Assembly: GCA_030844895.1 (NCBI GenBank) | Contig: CM061231.1 | Coordinates: 154,285,889-154,349,888, forward strand | DNA: 64,000 nt | Direction of reading: 5' to 3' | Source of the DNA: Ambrosia x helenae | Lineage: Eukaryota; Streptophyta; Magnoliopsida; Asterales; Asteraceae | Part shown: piece after piece, positions 1-11,601 of the stretch | Numbering within the stretch: the first letter of the stretch is position 1 | How the letters are laid out: each line of letters begins with the position of its first letter | Notes under the pieces: generated by a model | Told to the model about the DNA's origin: nothing | Database searches by the model: none | Seen by the model: only the letters and a program-made list of their open reading frames with translations | Made by a program: the position numbers and the translations under genes

Positions 1-48
1 GACAACAAAATAATGCAAAAATATACACCATGGGTCAAGTAACATTAC

Positions 49-3016
49 CACAGGTAGACGCAGTGATGGGATGCCACCTGCAGGAAATTTGAAGTCATTG
101 ATCAAATTTGCGGAAGATGTATCTTTGTATCCCCCATTTGCAAGATGAGAATTAGTACTTGATGAAACACTTGAACTGCCAATATTGCTCGTTCCAACAA
201 CTTTAGAAGGGTCCATATTCATGCTTGCAACGTTCTTGACTTTCTTCTCTTGAATCTGTGTAATGCGAAGACACAATGCCACTAGAAATTTGCATTGTCG
301 AATGATAGCAATAATAAAGAAAGAATAGATAAAAAACGACGACAAAATACAGCAAAAAGATATAACTACATATGTTTCTCAGGAATTATATTTATACCCT
401 TGACTTAGAGCAAAAATGCTATACCTTCCTGATAATTACATCACTTGTCACTCACTCACTCACAAACAAACTTCAGTAAAACCCCACTCATATGGTAGGG
501 TCTGGTGGGGAGGGTAGGATGGGGGCAAATCTTTCCTCTATCACAAAAGATAGGGAATCCGGCCGGCTCGAGAAACCTCTTGGTATATCAAAATCATATA
601 TTCATATAGTGTCTTATTTGTCAATTATTGACGTTAGAAATGTGTGCATGGACAGAAGAGGGCTTAAACCTCTTGGCATATCAATTTCATATTTTTATGT
701 TATCTAAAGCGATTGACCAATAGTTGATGATAGATTAATATCACTTAATGTAAGCATCACTATGGCAAAACTCAATAGCAAAAGATACGTTCTTATAATA
801 CAAATACCATAAGTGCAAAACAAAGTCTACACTTCACACACATACACATATCAGCATGTTACAAGAAATGCAACTTAGTGAAAGGAAATTAATGTGATTA
901 CCTTCCAGAACTTAATGGTTTTATCGTTAGTCGACAGAAGAAAAAGGGCACCATTGACTGATTGGCACCATCTAATTTTGTTAATTTTCTCCTCAATCTC
1001 CAAACTCTTTAAATAATCGAACTGAAAGAACAAGTGGGGATGTAGCATGAAAAAAGATATCCATCAACTAGAAAAATAAACATGATAAAGTATTCAAAAA
1101 AAACCTCAGGCTCATGGCTCTGGAACTCAGTTTTGTAACGGAACTCTGGGTGCCTACTTGTAGGGTAATCAATCTTCTCTAAATCCTTTCTACTTCCACC
1201 ATTCTACAGAATGTTGAAAATGTATAAGTAATAAAATAAACCTAAGAATATACAGAGATCATAAGTACCAAATGCAGAACAATTGTAAAACGAATATAAA
1301 ATCTCAAAAAATAATAAAATACGATATACTCTGGCCCAAACCTCCTTTGTATCTGTTCTCTCAAATAATACCACCCTGCCCCCACGGTCACCAGTTGCAA
1401 GATGATCACCGCTTTTATCAAACTCGATTGCTGAGATTATATCAACTGTGAAAGAAAGTACAAACAGATCAGACAGTGCAATCAAAATCACAATTTTTTT
1501 AGGGCTGAAAACAAAAGTTAGAGAAGTAAAATAAAGGCAGTAACATCAAAAACTACTCACATGGTACTAGATTATAAATAAATGGAGTTGAAAACACAAG
1601 ATACAAATATATTAAACTTCATAAAGGCAGTGTTGTAAAAGGCGGGCTAGGTGGTCGCCTAGGCGCCGCCTAGTCCCTAGCCGGCCTTCTATATCGGAAT
1701 AAGGGGCTAGTCGAAGTTCTGGGCGTTTTGGCCATTAGGCGATCCTAGGCGGTGGTTTTTTTTATTTTATTTTTTTAAATTTCTAAGTATTTCTTAGTAT
1801 TATGTGTATATATCTAAGTATTTCTAAGTATTATGTGTATATATCTTAACATATTTTTAAAAAAACCTAAATTTGTGTGTATATATAAAATACGTATAAA
1901 AAATACCAAAACGCCTAATTCCGCCTAGTCCCGACTCCCGACTAGTCCCTAGGCAGGACCTTACCGCCCGCCTAGCACCTAGTGCCTTCTGCAACATTGC
2001 ATAAAGGTAAAAAGATTATGTAGATAAGAACCACTGTTTGTTTGCCTTAGAAGGCATCAAGGCATGAAAGGGTGAGAAAAAAATGAGAGCTATCCAAGTT
2101 TCAAAATATGGTTAAATAGTATACTGAAAAACAAAGAGATAGAAGAACTAAACCATTTTTCGCCTGAATAATTGCCATCCATAGATGTTATCATTCTACG
2201 TGGCATTAGCGCACTTTAACATATTGGGACGCTATGATACATTGATACAAAACTTAGCTATTTGTCTAGCATACGCATATATAACACTAGAAATCTAGAA
2301 CCAATAGTAAAATTGATGGGTGTTAGAGCTCTAGTTCTCCGATGGCCTAAACATAGGGCATATCCAAGTGACAGGACAGCCTTCCCCATATCATCTCAAC
2401 ATAAGAATATAACATCCTTCTCATAAATTGACATTCTGCCACATAAACCTTTGCATGTATCAGTTTAAACTTAACAGCCATTAATTCTAAAACTTATACT
2501 TCAATAAAACGGAAGCGATAAATGTAGAGAAACAGATGTGATCATCATACATATGTCAACTCAAATCGCACAATATCACTGTACCAAATGCAGGAATAAC
2601 TCTATGATTGTACATAAAACTTCCAACCTATAATAGTATTCCTGAGCTGCTTAATTGCCAAACGGATTATACAAATTATATAGAGACACGTACGATGTAC
2701 TAGTCTTAACCTAATTTAATTGCTTCCTTAATCACCAATCAATCACTAATGTATCCATCCATCCATCGAATTAACAGATAAAAAACATACTCTATAGTCT
2801 ATCACTCTATCCAAACCCTAATATAAATCAACTGATCCACATAACAAACATAATATATAAAAAATTAACAATATGTAATAATAATAATAAAAACCTAGTA
2901 TAGTGTTTACCTTCCTGAACTTCTTCACCGGCAGTGCGTTCACCAAAGACCTGAGAGAATTTCCAGTCAAGAGGCGGTGGTGGGGCCGCCGTATGTCCTC
3001 CATCACCACCGTTCAT
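49..3016 (-). CDS. PP2A-B55: PP2A 55-kDa regulatory subunit B (B55), 5' exons, partial
   Basis: This is the N-terminal part (212 codons) of the WD40-repeat B55 subunit, which selects substrates for the PP2A phosphatase holoenzyme. The exons on the minus strand are 3016-2911, 1445-1342, 1203-1105, 1021-902 and 255-49. All introns are GT-AG and phases agree (106+104 nt make whole codons). Recognisable segments are WKFSQVFGERTAGEEVQE in exon 1, AIEFDKSGDHLATGDRGGRV in exon 2, RHPEFRYKTEFQSHEPE in exon 3 and INKIRWCQ then LLSTNDKTIKFWK in exon 4. They match plant B55 proteins closely. I chose the ATG at 3016 because plant homologues begin MNGG; an in-frame ATG at 3040 would add eight residues. 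Intron 1 is 1465 bp and contains a MITE. The gene continues beyond the left edge, where LRLPV is followed by a donor at 48. No disabling mutation is visible. Confidence 0.95.
1628..1999. mobile_element. hAT-type MITE (CGCCTAGGCG family) in PP2A intron 1
   Basis: The ends are inverted: the left reads CAGTGTTGTAAAAGGC and the right, reverse complemented, reads CAATGTTGCAGAAGGC. A perfect 8-bp target duplication, CATAAAGG, lies at 1620-1627 and 2000-2007. The arms are packed with the self-complementary word CGCCTAGG and the centre is AT-rich. There is no coding capacity. An 8-bp duplication with CA-starting ends is typical of hAT elements. The end sequence resembles that of the element at 23948-24154. 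Confidence 0.9.
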
Positions 3017-3109
3017 TTCGTCTTCTATTTGTTGGATCAAATATTAATTAATAAACAAATAATAATGAAATGAAATGAAATCTGTCTAGAGTGGATCAAA
3101 TCACGAAGG

Positions 3110-3140
<31 letters not shown>

Positions 3141-3400
3141 TGGATGATGATGTGAGACAGATCCATGAAGAAGAATAATAATAATAATGTGGCATTTGGA
3201 GGTGTAATAATAAGAAAAAGAAGAATAAGAAGAAGAAGATCGATTTGTTGATGGATTGAGATTCAATGTTTGTTGTCTCTTCTGCTCTTTGGCGCACACA
3301 CTGTTGGCTCTTTTTTTCTTTCTTTGTAGTCGGAAGGGTATAATTGGAATTAAATTAAGTGTCACCAAACCAAACCAAACCCTTTTCCTGTTTTTCCTTT
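3017..3400 (-). promoter_or_regulatory. 5' UTR and proximal promoter of the PP2A B55 gene
   Basis: This stretch lies immediately upstream of the first coding exon on the minus strand. It is purine/pyrimidine-biased, with GAA/TTC runs, and holds a perfect (ATT)10 microsatellite at 3111-3140 that would fall in the 5' UTR or promoter. I see no certain TATA box. The function is inferred from position only. Confidence 0.5.
3111..3140. repeat. (ATT)10 microsatellite
   Basis: Ten uninterrupted ATT units lie about 95 bp upstream of the PP2A start codon. The length is likely to vary between individuals. Confidence 0.95.
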
Positions 3401-4014
3401 TGTCTTCTAGACATCTTTGGTTTTCATACTCCTAAAACTATGTTATGTTTTTGAGGTTTTCAGGCACTCTTTCTAATTTTATAAAGTGAGTGGGTTATTT
3501 ACATGATGTGCTGTGGTGGTTTGGTTTAAAATTTATATTAAATAGAGATGAAAGTAAGTGTGCTTCGATGTTGTAATTAGAATCTTATAAAAACATTATG
3601 TTATAAGCGTAATTTTATGTCAACCTTAAAATGATTCAAGACAAAGTAGGGTCGAGGGTGGCAAGTGGTTGAACAATAGTTGCGGTCCCAAACACAAATT
3701 CTAACGATGACGGTCACAAGCGAACTAGGGAAGTAATGATCTTAGAATTGACGACAATGAGGGGTTTGGTATTGGTATTGATATTGAAATGATCTCTCAA
3801 TTATCGAAACAATACTAACCGAATAGTAGTTAATGCTAATTGACTAAAATACCCTTGACTTAACTGGATTTTGTTAACTGAGTTAGCCAAATGGACTAAA
3901 ATGACCAAAAATGCAAACCTCAAGGACACAAATGAGAAAAAAAAACTATTTGGACTAAAGTGGCATTTTTTTGACAAACTTAGGAACTAAATTGGCAATA
4001 AATTCTGAATGGTA
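3401..4014. other. Intergenic, no gene seen
   Basis: AT-rich sequence. The part from about 3780 (short GGTATTGGTATTG runs, then GGACTAAAATGACC and similar) resembles dispersed non-autonomous repeats of plants, but I could not define ends or a target duplication. Confidence 0.4.
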
Positions 4015-4315
4015 TAGGGATGAGCTCGGGACGGTATCGGTACCGAACCGATACCGATCCCGATAATACCGATACCGAAAAGTCCAAAAAACCAATACAG
4101 ATACCGAACACATACAGTACGGTACGGTATCGGTTCGGTACCGGTATGGTATCGGTATACCGATCCCGTACTGATACCGATAATACCGAAACCGAAAATC
4201 CATAAATATGGGTACCGATACCGATCCCGAAACCCCTCAGTTCGGTATCGGTTCGGTACGGTATCGGGATCGGGACGAGACGGAATCGGTATTCGACCTT
4301 GTATGCTCATCCCTA
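4015..4315. mobile_element. hAT-type MITE built of the word CCGATACCGA
   Basis: The inverted ends are TAGGGATGAGC and GCTCATCCCTA. The target duplication is GAATGGTA at 4007-4014 and TAATGGTA at 4316-4323 (7 of 8 match). Nearly the whole 301 bp is a degenerate array of CGGTATCGGTACCG and its complement, so both strands read almost alike. It belongs to the same family as 20191-20526. Short open frames in it are by-products of the repeat. Confidence 0.9.
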
Positions 4316-4690
4316 TAATGGTATCATTTTAATTTTTTTTCATGTTTCCCATATGCTTAAGTTTGTTGGACTCACTGAATTGGGCTGCTTGATTGGTCGA
4401 ATATGGGTTTAGGTCTATAGGATTCACAACAGACATGTTTACATGAACAGAATAAATTTTCAAATATAATAACCAAATCCACATACATTATTACATAGGT
4501 ATATGATGCAATACACATAAGATCCATGTAATTTGTGGTAGTTTAAAAATAATTTCAATAAATGTGATTATCCAATATAATTAAATTACTATAATAACCT
4601 CATGTAGCTTTTTTTTTTCTTTTTTTTTTGAAAATAAAACTTCATTAACAACAAAGGCAAGGCTTCAAACCGAGGACCGCCAAAAACACC

Positions 4691-5704
4691 TTACAAATAA
4701 TACAAGGGGTATTTTACCCAATCGTTCCAATCCACATTTTTAAATCTAGTTCTATGTTTAAACCAAAAGAAAGACAATGCCTTCACAGTAGCCACGATAT
4801 CTATCACTCTCGGCTTCGCCCCATTAAAAACTTTCTTGTTGCGCTCCATCCAAATCGCCCAACAAGTCACCATGAAAATACCACCTCTAACCACCTTCCT
4901 CTCCCACTTGTAGGTAAAAGCAATATTCTTCAACCTTAACAAGTCTGCAACCGAAACAAAATCAAGCCTTAAAATCCCGCACCACGACCAAATTTTGCTC
5001 TACACTCCGAAAGCAAAACCACACTCTAAGATTAAATGGATCGCCGATTCATCCACAGCCTCACACAACGGACACCAACTGCACGGTAAACTAATCTGCC
5101 TTCTTATCAGCGCCAAACGGGTCGGGAGACGATCAATACCCAATCTCCAAACAAAAAGATTAACTTTAATAGGAATCCACGTCTCCCATATCATATCTGA
5201 ACAGGGCTGACTCAAACTGTCGCTACACAACCATGATTTCACCGCCGCAACAGAAAACTGACCATGTTTATCCGGAACCCAGACCCCCTTATCCTTAACA
5301 TCTGAAAACCGAACCTGGGACAGCAAAAACATCACATCATGGGCTTCAACAATCGCTGAAACAGTATTAGTCTCCATGACCCATGAATCGTCTATCAAAG
5401 CTTTATCACCCTCCACCTTAAACCGTTCTCGGACAGCCCCAGATTTATTCGTATCGAAACCATAAAGAGCTGGCCATCGATCCTGCAAAACACCATCCCC
5501 TATCCAAACATCTTTCCAGAACCTAAGCGACTCCCCATTACCAATAATACCTTTGAAACAAGACTTGAGACTAACCCCATCTTTGACCACCCCTTCCAAA
5601 TGCCGAACCAAATTCTTCCAGCAGCCCGGGATATTGCGTTTCAAAGGCAAGAATAACCACCTATTCCTACCCCCATGAATGCTAATAATGGATTTCCTCC
5701 ACAA
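4691..5704 (-). pseudogene. LINE C-terminal zinc-binding (zf-RVT) region, fragmented
   Basis: The main 234-codon segment (5704-5000) has FWKDVWIGDG, then a W-P-KV-LF-WR core (IPIKVNLFVWRLG), then CPLC...ESAIHLILECGFA, the cysteine/histidine arrangement of the zinc-binding domain that follows RT in plant LINEs. A frame change leads to the segment 4942-4691, with CWAIWMERNKKVFN. Its role in the element is not well defined; it is presumed to bind nucleic acid. Confidence 0.85.
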
Positions 5705-5734
5705 CCCTTCAATGTCGGTTTTAAATCTATACGC

Positions 5735-7208
5735 TCACTTAGCTAACAAAGTCGTATTCACAACCGATAATCTAGTAACTCCCAGCCCTCCCTCCTTTTT
5801 CGACTTTGTAACAACCTCCCAAACCACCCAATGCATCCCTCTCCCCTCCTTACAACCACACCAAAGGTATCTCCTCATTAATTTTTCAATTTCATCAACA
5901 ACCTTAACCGGAGCCTTGAATATCGAAAAATAGTACACCGGGAGACTAGCTAACACCGATTTTAATAAGGTGAGCCGCCCCCATAGACAACAACTTCGAC
6001 TTCCATGAGCCCAAACGGTTTCGAATAGTATCCAAAACCGGGTCCCAATTGCAAACACGGTTCATGTTAGCACCCACCTTGATGCCTAAGTAAACAAAAG
6101 GCAAACTCCCAACCTTACAACCCAACAGTCTAGCCATATAACTCACCTCCGAATCCATCACCCCAAACCGAAAAGAACCGATTTATGAATATTTATTTGG
6201 ATACCAGAACACATGTAAAAAATCCGAAGCAACCGATTAGTAACATTAATGTTTTTATTATTCCACTTACCCAAGATCAAAGCATCATCCGCATATAACA
6301 TATGGAAAATAACCGGACCATCATTAGGGAGCTTCAAACCTTCCAGAATACCCAACTCACTAGCTTTATCCACCAAACACGCCAAAGCTTCCATAACAAT
6401 GAGAAATAAGAACGGAGAGAGAGGATCTCCTTGTCTAAGCCCCTTTTGACATTGGAACTCATACGTAGGAGACCCATTCACCAAAATAGAAGATTGAGCC
6501 GAGTGAATAATACCTTTCACCCACATACATTATCTGGGTAGAAAACCCATTTGAGATAAAATAGATAAAAGGAACTCCGAACTAACATTATCGTAAGCCT
6601 TCTCAAAATCAATCTTCAAAAGAAAAACTTGTTTCCTTTGTTTCTTGATCCAACCAATAACCTCATTCAACACTAAAGGCCCGTCCAAAATATACTGATC
6701 CTTCAGAAAAGCAGACTGAGAATTCGAGATCACCTCCCCAATCACTTTCTGAAATCTGACTGCGATCACTTTGGAGATACACTTGCTAATAACCCCAATC
6801 AATTTAATTGGTCTGTAATCCTTCAACCCAACCGACGTTTTATTTTTACCAATCAAGGTGATAAACGACGTACTACACTCTTTACTAATCATCCCAGAAT
6901 GAAAAAAACTCCTCGAACATCTTCATAAAATCATCCTCCAATTTCTCCCAAAAATGAACAATAAACCTGAAATTAAAACCATCAGGACCCGGCGCTTTAT
7001 CCGCACCACAATCAAAAACAGCCGCCTTAACTTCATCTTTCGAAAAATGAGCTATCAAATCGTCTATCCTTCCTTCCGGGACCTGTTTCAAATTATTACA
7101 AAATAAAACCGGTCTATGAAAACAAGACTCCTTAAAATGATCTCTAAAAAAACCAAGGACCTCCCTTTTAACAAGAGATGACTTAGAGACCCAAACCCCA
7201 TCTACCAT
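5735..7208 (-). pseudogene. LINE reverse transcriptase, fragmented
   Basis: Successive frames carry LINE-type RT motifs in order: KAPGPDGFNF (7208-6885 segment), DYRPI, KIDFEKAYD (6892-6530), LRQGDPLSPFLF and the catalytic YADD box (6526-6158), then CKVGSLPFVYLGI (6161-5946) and the thumb region (6058-5735). Stops or frame changes separate the segments, so no active enzyme can be made. In life the enzyme would copy the element RNA at a nicked chromosomal site. Confidence 0.9.
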
Positions 7209-7289
7209 AAACCCCGGAATAGCATTCGCCGCCCTTCTACCCTTGATACACCGATGAAAATAACTAGAATTCTCATCTCCCGAACGCGC

Positions 7290-7892
7290 CTAATTCATCC
7301 TCGACTTCTGGTGCAAATCACGATTTTTATGAAGCACCAATTTTTCTAATTCTTTTTTACTTTCCTCATACACCCACACTTCGTCCTCTTCTAAATCCCG
7401 ACTCTCCATCAACCTATTCAACCTGTTAATCTCTTCTTTAACCGATTCCAACTCAACATCTTCTTTAAAAGAGACCTCTTTCCACCAATTTCTTAAACCA
7501 TTGCGAACCACAGCCAACCTTTTAAAAATCACCATGTCGGCCGTCCCTGTCCCCTTCCAATTATCTAAAGCCTTTAAAACCACCTGCTCACACCCATCCC
7601 TATCCAACCACGAGTTAAACCATTTGAAGGGTTTATACCCGAAGTTAGAATCTGCCACCGTCAGGATCAAAGGACTATGATCTGATAAAACCCGAGGCAA
7701 AGCTCTTAACACCGCTCCAGACCACCTATTAAAAAACTCTTGACAAACTAGCACCCGATCAATCTTACTCAGCTTACACTCAAAGCCTGTACCTGCCATA
7801 AAAGTAAACTTGTTTCCTCTCATCGGAAACTCCTGCAGATTAGCCTCATCAATAAACAAATTAAAATCAAGCTGTAAAATAAATAATAACAT
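7290..7892 (-). pseudogene. LINE endonuclease, C-terminal part
   Basis: An uninterrupted 200-codon stretch with features of the C-terminal half of a LINE apurinic-type endonuclease: KIDRVLV near residue 43 and the catalytic-site motif SDHSPL near residue 70. A lysine- and glutamate-rich linker to the reverse transcriptase follows. The N-terminal catalytic residues are absent because the element is truncated near 7892. Confidence 0.85.
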
Positions 7893-10177
7893 TATTTATA
7901 TTGGTATAAACAGCTTAACGATATATAAAGATGTCAGTTTATGTTATATAACTATGTTTTCTTAAAGTTAAAGAAAATCAGAATGTATAAAACTTTAAAT
8001 TCATTATAATTGGTGAAAATAAAAATATTTTTGTAACATGTTCGTTGAAAACATTTAAACTCATGACCTACCAAGTGGTATGATGTATGCATCTTGTGAA
8101 TTTAAATTCTTTCAAAAAAAAAAAATTGAGTAACAAATTCCATTCATACCATAAAAGCAAATATTAAGTTATAATAGCGGACAGACATGCAAGGTGTAAA
8201 AATTGTTATTACAAAGAGTTTAAAGCATTTAATTAAGGCTATAATGCTATATGAACTTGTAGTTTGGGCTGGGCTATGGTGAATTGGTGATTGGTGAATG
8301 ACCTCAATTCCTCAAACACGGACCCATATTTTATGGGCCTCGAGCTAAAACCCTCAATGATCATCATTGGGTCTCTAGTACTCTGCCTCTGTCGGTTTTC
8401 TACTAATTTGTAAAATTGTAATTGTACCAAAGTGCACCTAAGGATTTGGTAATTCAATTTTTTTTTTCTGTTTAAAGTATATTTTATTCTTCAGTTATAA
8501 CTGTATCAGAATATAGCTTAATTAAAAACTGATCCTCAAATGTGTGATACAGTTTATATAAGGTGTAAATGATAATATTTAAGATGCAGATAAATAACCC
8601 TGACAAACATTTTTTTTAACGGCTAATTTTCCTCATACTTTTAACACACCTTCTTACACCCTTTATTTATTTCATCCCGTTTTAAATACACATTTTTTGC
8701 CTCTATGTCTCCCCTTTAACTACCACACCATCATGGGTGGGGCTTGTGTGTAACCCTGACAAAAATTACATCAATTTTTTTAACATGAGTCCCACCCCTT
8801 ATCGTGTGGTGGTATTAACTTTGGAGTCTAACATTCTAACTTCTAGCTTGGAGGTGGGGGTTCGACCCCCTTCGACGAAACATTTAGCCGTAAACAAAAA
8901 GACATATAATGATTTGTATTTTATAGGTAAAATAATTTTCTAATTGGTTTTTTAGGTAGTGAATAGGTAAAAAGGACCAACCTAGGTGATTGGTTGGGTG
9001 TCTATTGAACCCCAAAATTTGAGTGACACATATACATATACAAACAGACTGCACCCAACTGAACCCCGACTAAGTTTTCTGACCTCTTATGCAACCATTG
9101 AATGATCATGTGGGGTTGAACTACCTGCTGCTTTGAGGAAAGATTGAAAGAGGAAAAGAAAAAGTGGTCTGAATCAATGATAACAAAGAGACATCATAAC
9201 TTGTGTCTTCTAGTGAATTTCATATGCCCTTTTCTTGCTTCTCCTTTCACTTATTTTATTTAGACAATAAACAAATAATTTGCATGCTTTAAATAAATAA
9301 AAACTAATCAAGCAAGGAAACATTAATTATATTAATCAAATTTGTGTTATTATTTTAATTATCTTTTTAACCATTTAAGTTATTTAGCAAATACAATTTT
9401 GAGAAAAAGTAGACGAAGAATTATTATTGACCAAACTCGATTCGAACATCACTTGTTTAGCAGGATGATAATCCTATAAAATGATAATTTTTAACCAATT
9501 AGTTCTGTTGTGTAATTTTTGATAAACATGTCATGTTCAGATTGACTAGTTAAGCATATTTCAGGTCAGGCGGTCGGCCCGACAACACGTTTAAAATTTA
9601 GAATAAAAAGTAATAATTATACTATAGTTTATAATGTTACCCACAAACCCATTTAACTCATTTATCACAACTGCCATCTCGTTTACGTCATGCCAATCTG
9701 TTTAGAAAATGTTAATCCGTTTGACTCGTTTGGTTAAATGGATTGCATGATTATTAACATGTTTGAGATACGTGTGTTGTATTTGGCATGGATTCATGAC
9801 CATCGTATCCACTTGAGAAAACAATGTTTTGAGTATAATTTTAATTTTCTTTGTTATTTTATAAAGAACTTAGATATTGGAGGGAAATTATTTAAAATAT
9901 CTTTGCGTAATGGTAACATTCAAATAATTTAAAATTTTGGACGTGAGACAAAAATTATATATTTCATTGATTTCATTATTGCAAAAATGGTACATGCAAA
10001 TGTAGCCCTACAACACATGAAGAAATGGGAGAATAAATAAAAACAAAATCAAGCTACAGACCTGACACACAGCCAAGGACCATAACCATTTGCAATTACT
10101 GTTAGATCTCTATTTATTAACAACTTTCAAAATAACCTTTTAAATAATTACACCTATAAAGGATCTATCTTATATGT
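7893..10177. other. Intergenic, no gene seen
   Basis: AT-rich sequence with no recognisable coding region. A motif GGTTCGACCCC at about 8858-8868 matches the box B of tRNA promoters and could mark a decayed tRNA-derived SINE, but no clear box A or tail was found. Pieces around 9430-9520 are also faintly tRNA-like. I see nothing else I can name. Confidence 0.5.
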
Positions 10178-10245
10178 TTGTTTAAAGGGGTATTGAATTT
10201 TAATAATGCAAACTTTTACATATTGGCTGATAATAAACCTTTGTT

Positions 10246-10394
10246 AACTGAGAACTAACTCAGTTAGTGAATGATGACGTGGCATGCTCACGCTGACGTG
10301 GATGATGTGAACGTTAACATGGCATGCCACGTCAGCGTGAGCATGCCACATCAGCGTCCATGTCATCATCCACTAATTGAGTTAGTTCTCAGTT
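10246..10394. repeat. 149-bp foldback inside the Mutator-type MITE
   Basis: The left arm starts AACTGAGAACTAACTCAGTT and the right arm ends with its near-complement. The inner arms carry ATGCTCACGCTGACGTGG and its complement. The RNA would form a long hairpin, a possible small-RNA source. Confidence 0.85.
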
Positions 10395-10423
10395 ACCAAA
10401 CGTTCATTTTCGGCCAATACATT

Positions 10424-10879
10424 TAGGGGTGTAAACGAGCCGAGCCTGACTGGGCTCGAGCTCGGCTCGTTATGGTTTTATGAAGCTCGAGCTCGGCTCG
10501 GTTCGGGCCTACAATCTTGAGCTCGAGCTTGGCTCGGCTCGAGGTGATTTGAGAACAATCTCAAACGAGCTCAAAGCTCGGCTCGAGATCACAAAATCTC
10601 GGCTCGCGAGTGTTATTAAATGGGCCTATGAAATAAGGATTTGGGCTTTGGAGATGTGAGCTATAAATTATAAGAAATATATAAATAACTTATAATTATG
10701 TTTGGGCTCGTTTAGGCTCGCGAGCCCAATCGAGCTTTGTATCTAGGGCTCGAGTTCGGGCTCGATAACTAAACGAGCCATATTTCAGGCTCGGGCTCGT
10801 TAAGGCTCGGCTCGTTCGGGCTTTTTGCTGAGCCGATCCCGGGTAGCTCTCGAGCCGCTACGTGTAATTTACACCCCTA
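10424..10879. mobile_element. hAT-type MITE built of the word GAGCTCGGCTCG
   Basis: The inverted ends are TAGGGGTGTAAA and TTTACACCCCTA. A perfect 8-bp target duplication, AATACATT, lies at 10416-10423 and 10880-10887. Both arms are arrays of GCTCGAGCTCGGCTCG-like words. It is non-coding and inserted inside the Mutator-type MITE, so it is the younger of the two. Confidence 0.93.
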
Positions 10880-11115
10880 AATACATTGAAAGTTGGAATC
10901 GTTGTTGGAAATTTTTGAAGTACAGATTATTGCTGGTCAATGGGTGAAAGTTTGGATTATTCAAATCCAATACCCCTTGTTTAAAAGAAACTTGAAGTTA
11001 ATTTTTTTTTCAGATATAATTGGGTAATTTTTTTTTAATAATATTGTTCTATTTTATAACCTGTATTTTTTCATTAATAACGACTTGAAATGTAGATGAA
11101 AAATAGAGGACAGAA

Positions 11116-11601
11116 CTAGGGTTAGACAATAGTTGTGCACATACGAACGAGATGCACATTCTAGCACATGACATGTTGATTACGAATGAAGTTGTATGAG
11201 TTATCCAAACGCACGACATGCAAGCATGTAACTATGTCAGCATATATGGTACTTATTTACGTTAGGGTGTGTAGTTGCAAATACACATCCCATTGCATTG
11301 CATCATGAGCAGTGGCGAAGGTTTGTAGGGGCGGGGAGGGGCGGCCGACCCCCCCGGATTTTCGCGCAGAAGTTCCGATTATATAGTATCCGTATAGAAA
11401 ATTTTGAAAATATAGGGTTTCGACCCCCCGAAACCAGTGACTTCCGAACCCCCGGTGACTTCCGACCCCCGAACCTTCGGGTCAAGCTTCGCCACTGATC
11501 ATGAGGTCCCCATTTCTTTTGTACCATATATATAAAAAAGAAGCATATGAAGTTACGCAACCTATGTATGAAAATACTAATAAGAAGAGGTTTCTTACTT
11601 A
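11116..11601 (+). repeat. Direct repeat, copy 1, abutting a Helitron 5' end
   Basis: Begins CTAGGGTTAGACAATAG and ends at the A preceding the Helitron-like terminus. Apart from the 188-bp hAT-type insertion and its 8-bp duplication it is about 290 bp and nearly identical to 13947-14235, which has the empty site. Confidence 0.85.
11310..11497. mobile_element. 188-bp hAT-type MITE with CAGTGGCGAAG ends
   Basis: The ends are CAGTGGCGAAG and CTTCGCCACTG. A perfect 8-bp target duplication, ATCATGAG, lies at 11302-11309 and 11498-11505. The interior is a GC-rich array of CCCCCGAA/TTCGGGG-like words. The paralogous sequence near 14131-14138 has a single ATCATGAG and no insert, which confirms the insertion boundaries. 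Confidence 0.95.

Larger units (their letters stand above)
4609..7892 (-). mobile_element. LINE retrotransposon, 5'-truncated and decayed
   Basis: A non-LTR element on the minus strand. Its poly(A) tail appears as a T-rich run at 4609-4629. Reading leftward from 7892 come the C-terminal part of the endonuclease, the reverse transcriptase and a zinc-binding region. The endonuclease N-terminus, ORF1 and 5' UTR are missing, as expected of target-primed reverse transcription that stopped early. Coding is broken into at least seven pieces by stops and frameshifts, so this is an old copy. I could not identify a target duplication. Confidence 0.9.
10187..10976. mobile_element. Mutator-type MITE, host of a hAT-type element
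   Basis: Long imperfect inverted ends begin GGGGTATTG at 10187 and finish CAATACCCC at 10976. A perfect 9-bp target duplication, TTGTTTAAA, lies at 10178-10186 and 10977-10985; 9 bp is the Mutator hallmark. Without the nested hAT-type insertion the element is about 326 bp. Its left half contains a strong 149-bp foldback. There is no coding region. Confidence 0.85.

Noticed and set aside
3096..3368. Protein-coding frame over the (ATT)n tract
   Set aside because: A poly-Asn frame created by the microsatellite in the PP2A 5' region.
3955..4310. Open frames of repeated Arg-Tyr-Arg or Gly-Ile-Gly type at 3955-4310 and 20095-20576
   Set aside because: They lie inside palindrome-word MITEs and exist in several frames on both strands; they are by-products of the repeat, not genes.
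7880..7900. LINE target duplication ATAATAAC
   Set aside because: The matching word near 4591 does not abut the poly(A) run, so the match is probably chance in AT-rich DNA.
8850..8875. tRNA-derived SINE at a box-B-like GGTTCGACCCC
   Set aside because: No box A at the right distance, no tail and no target duplication could be found.
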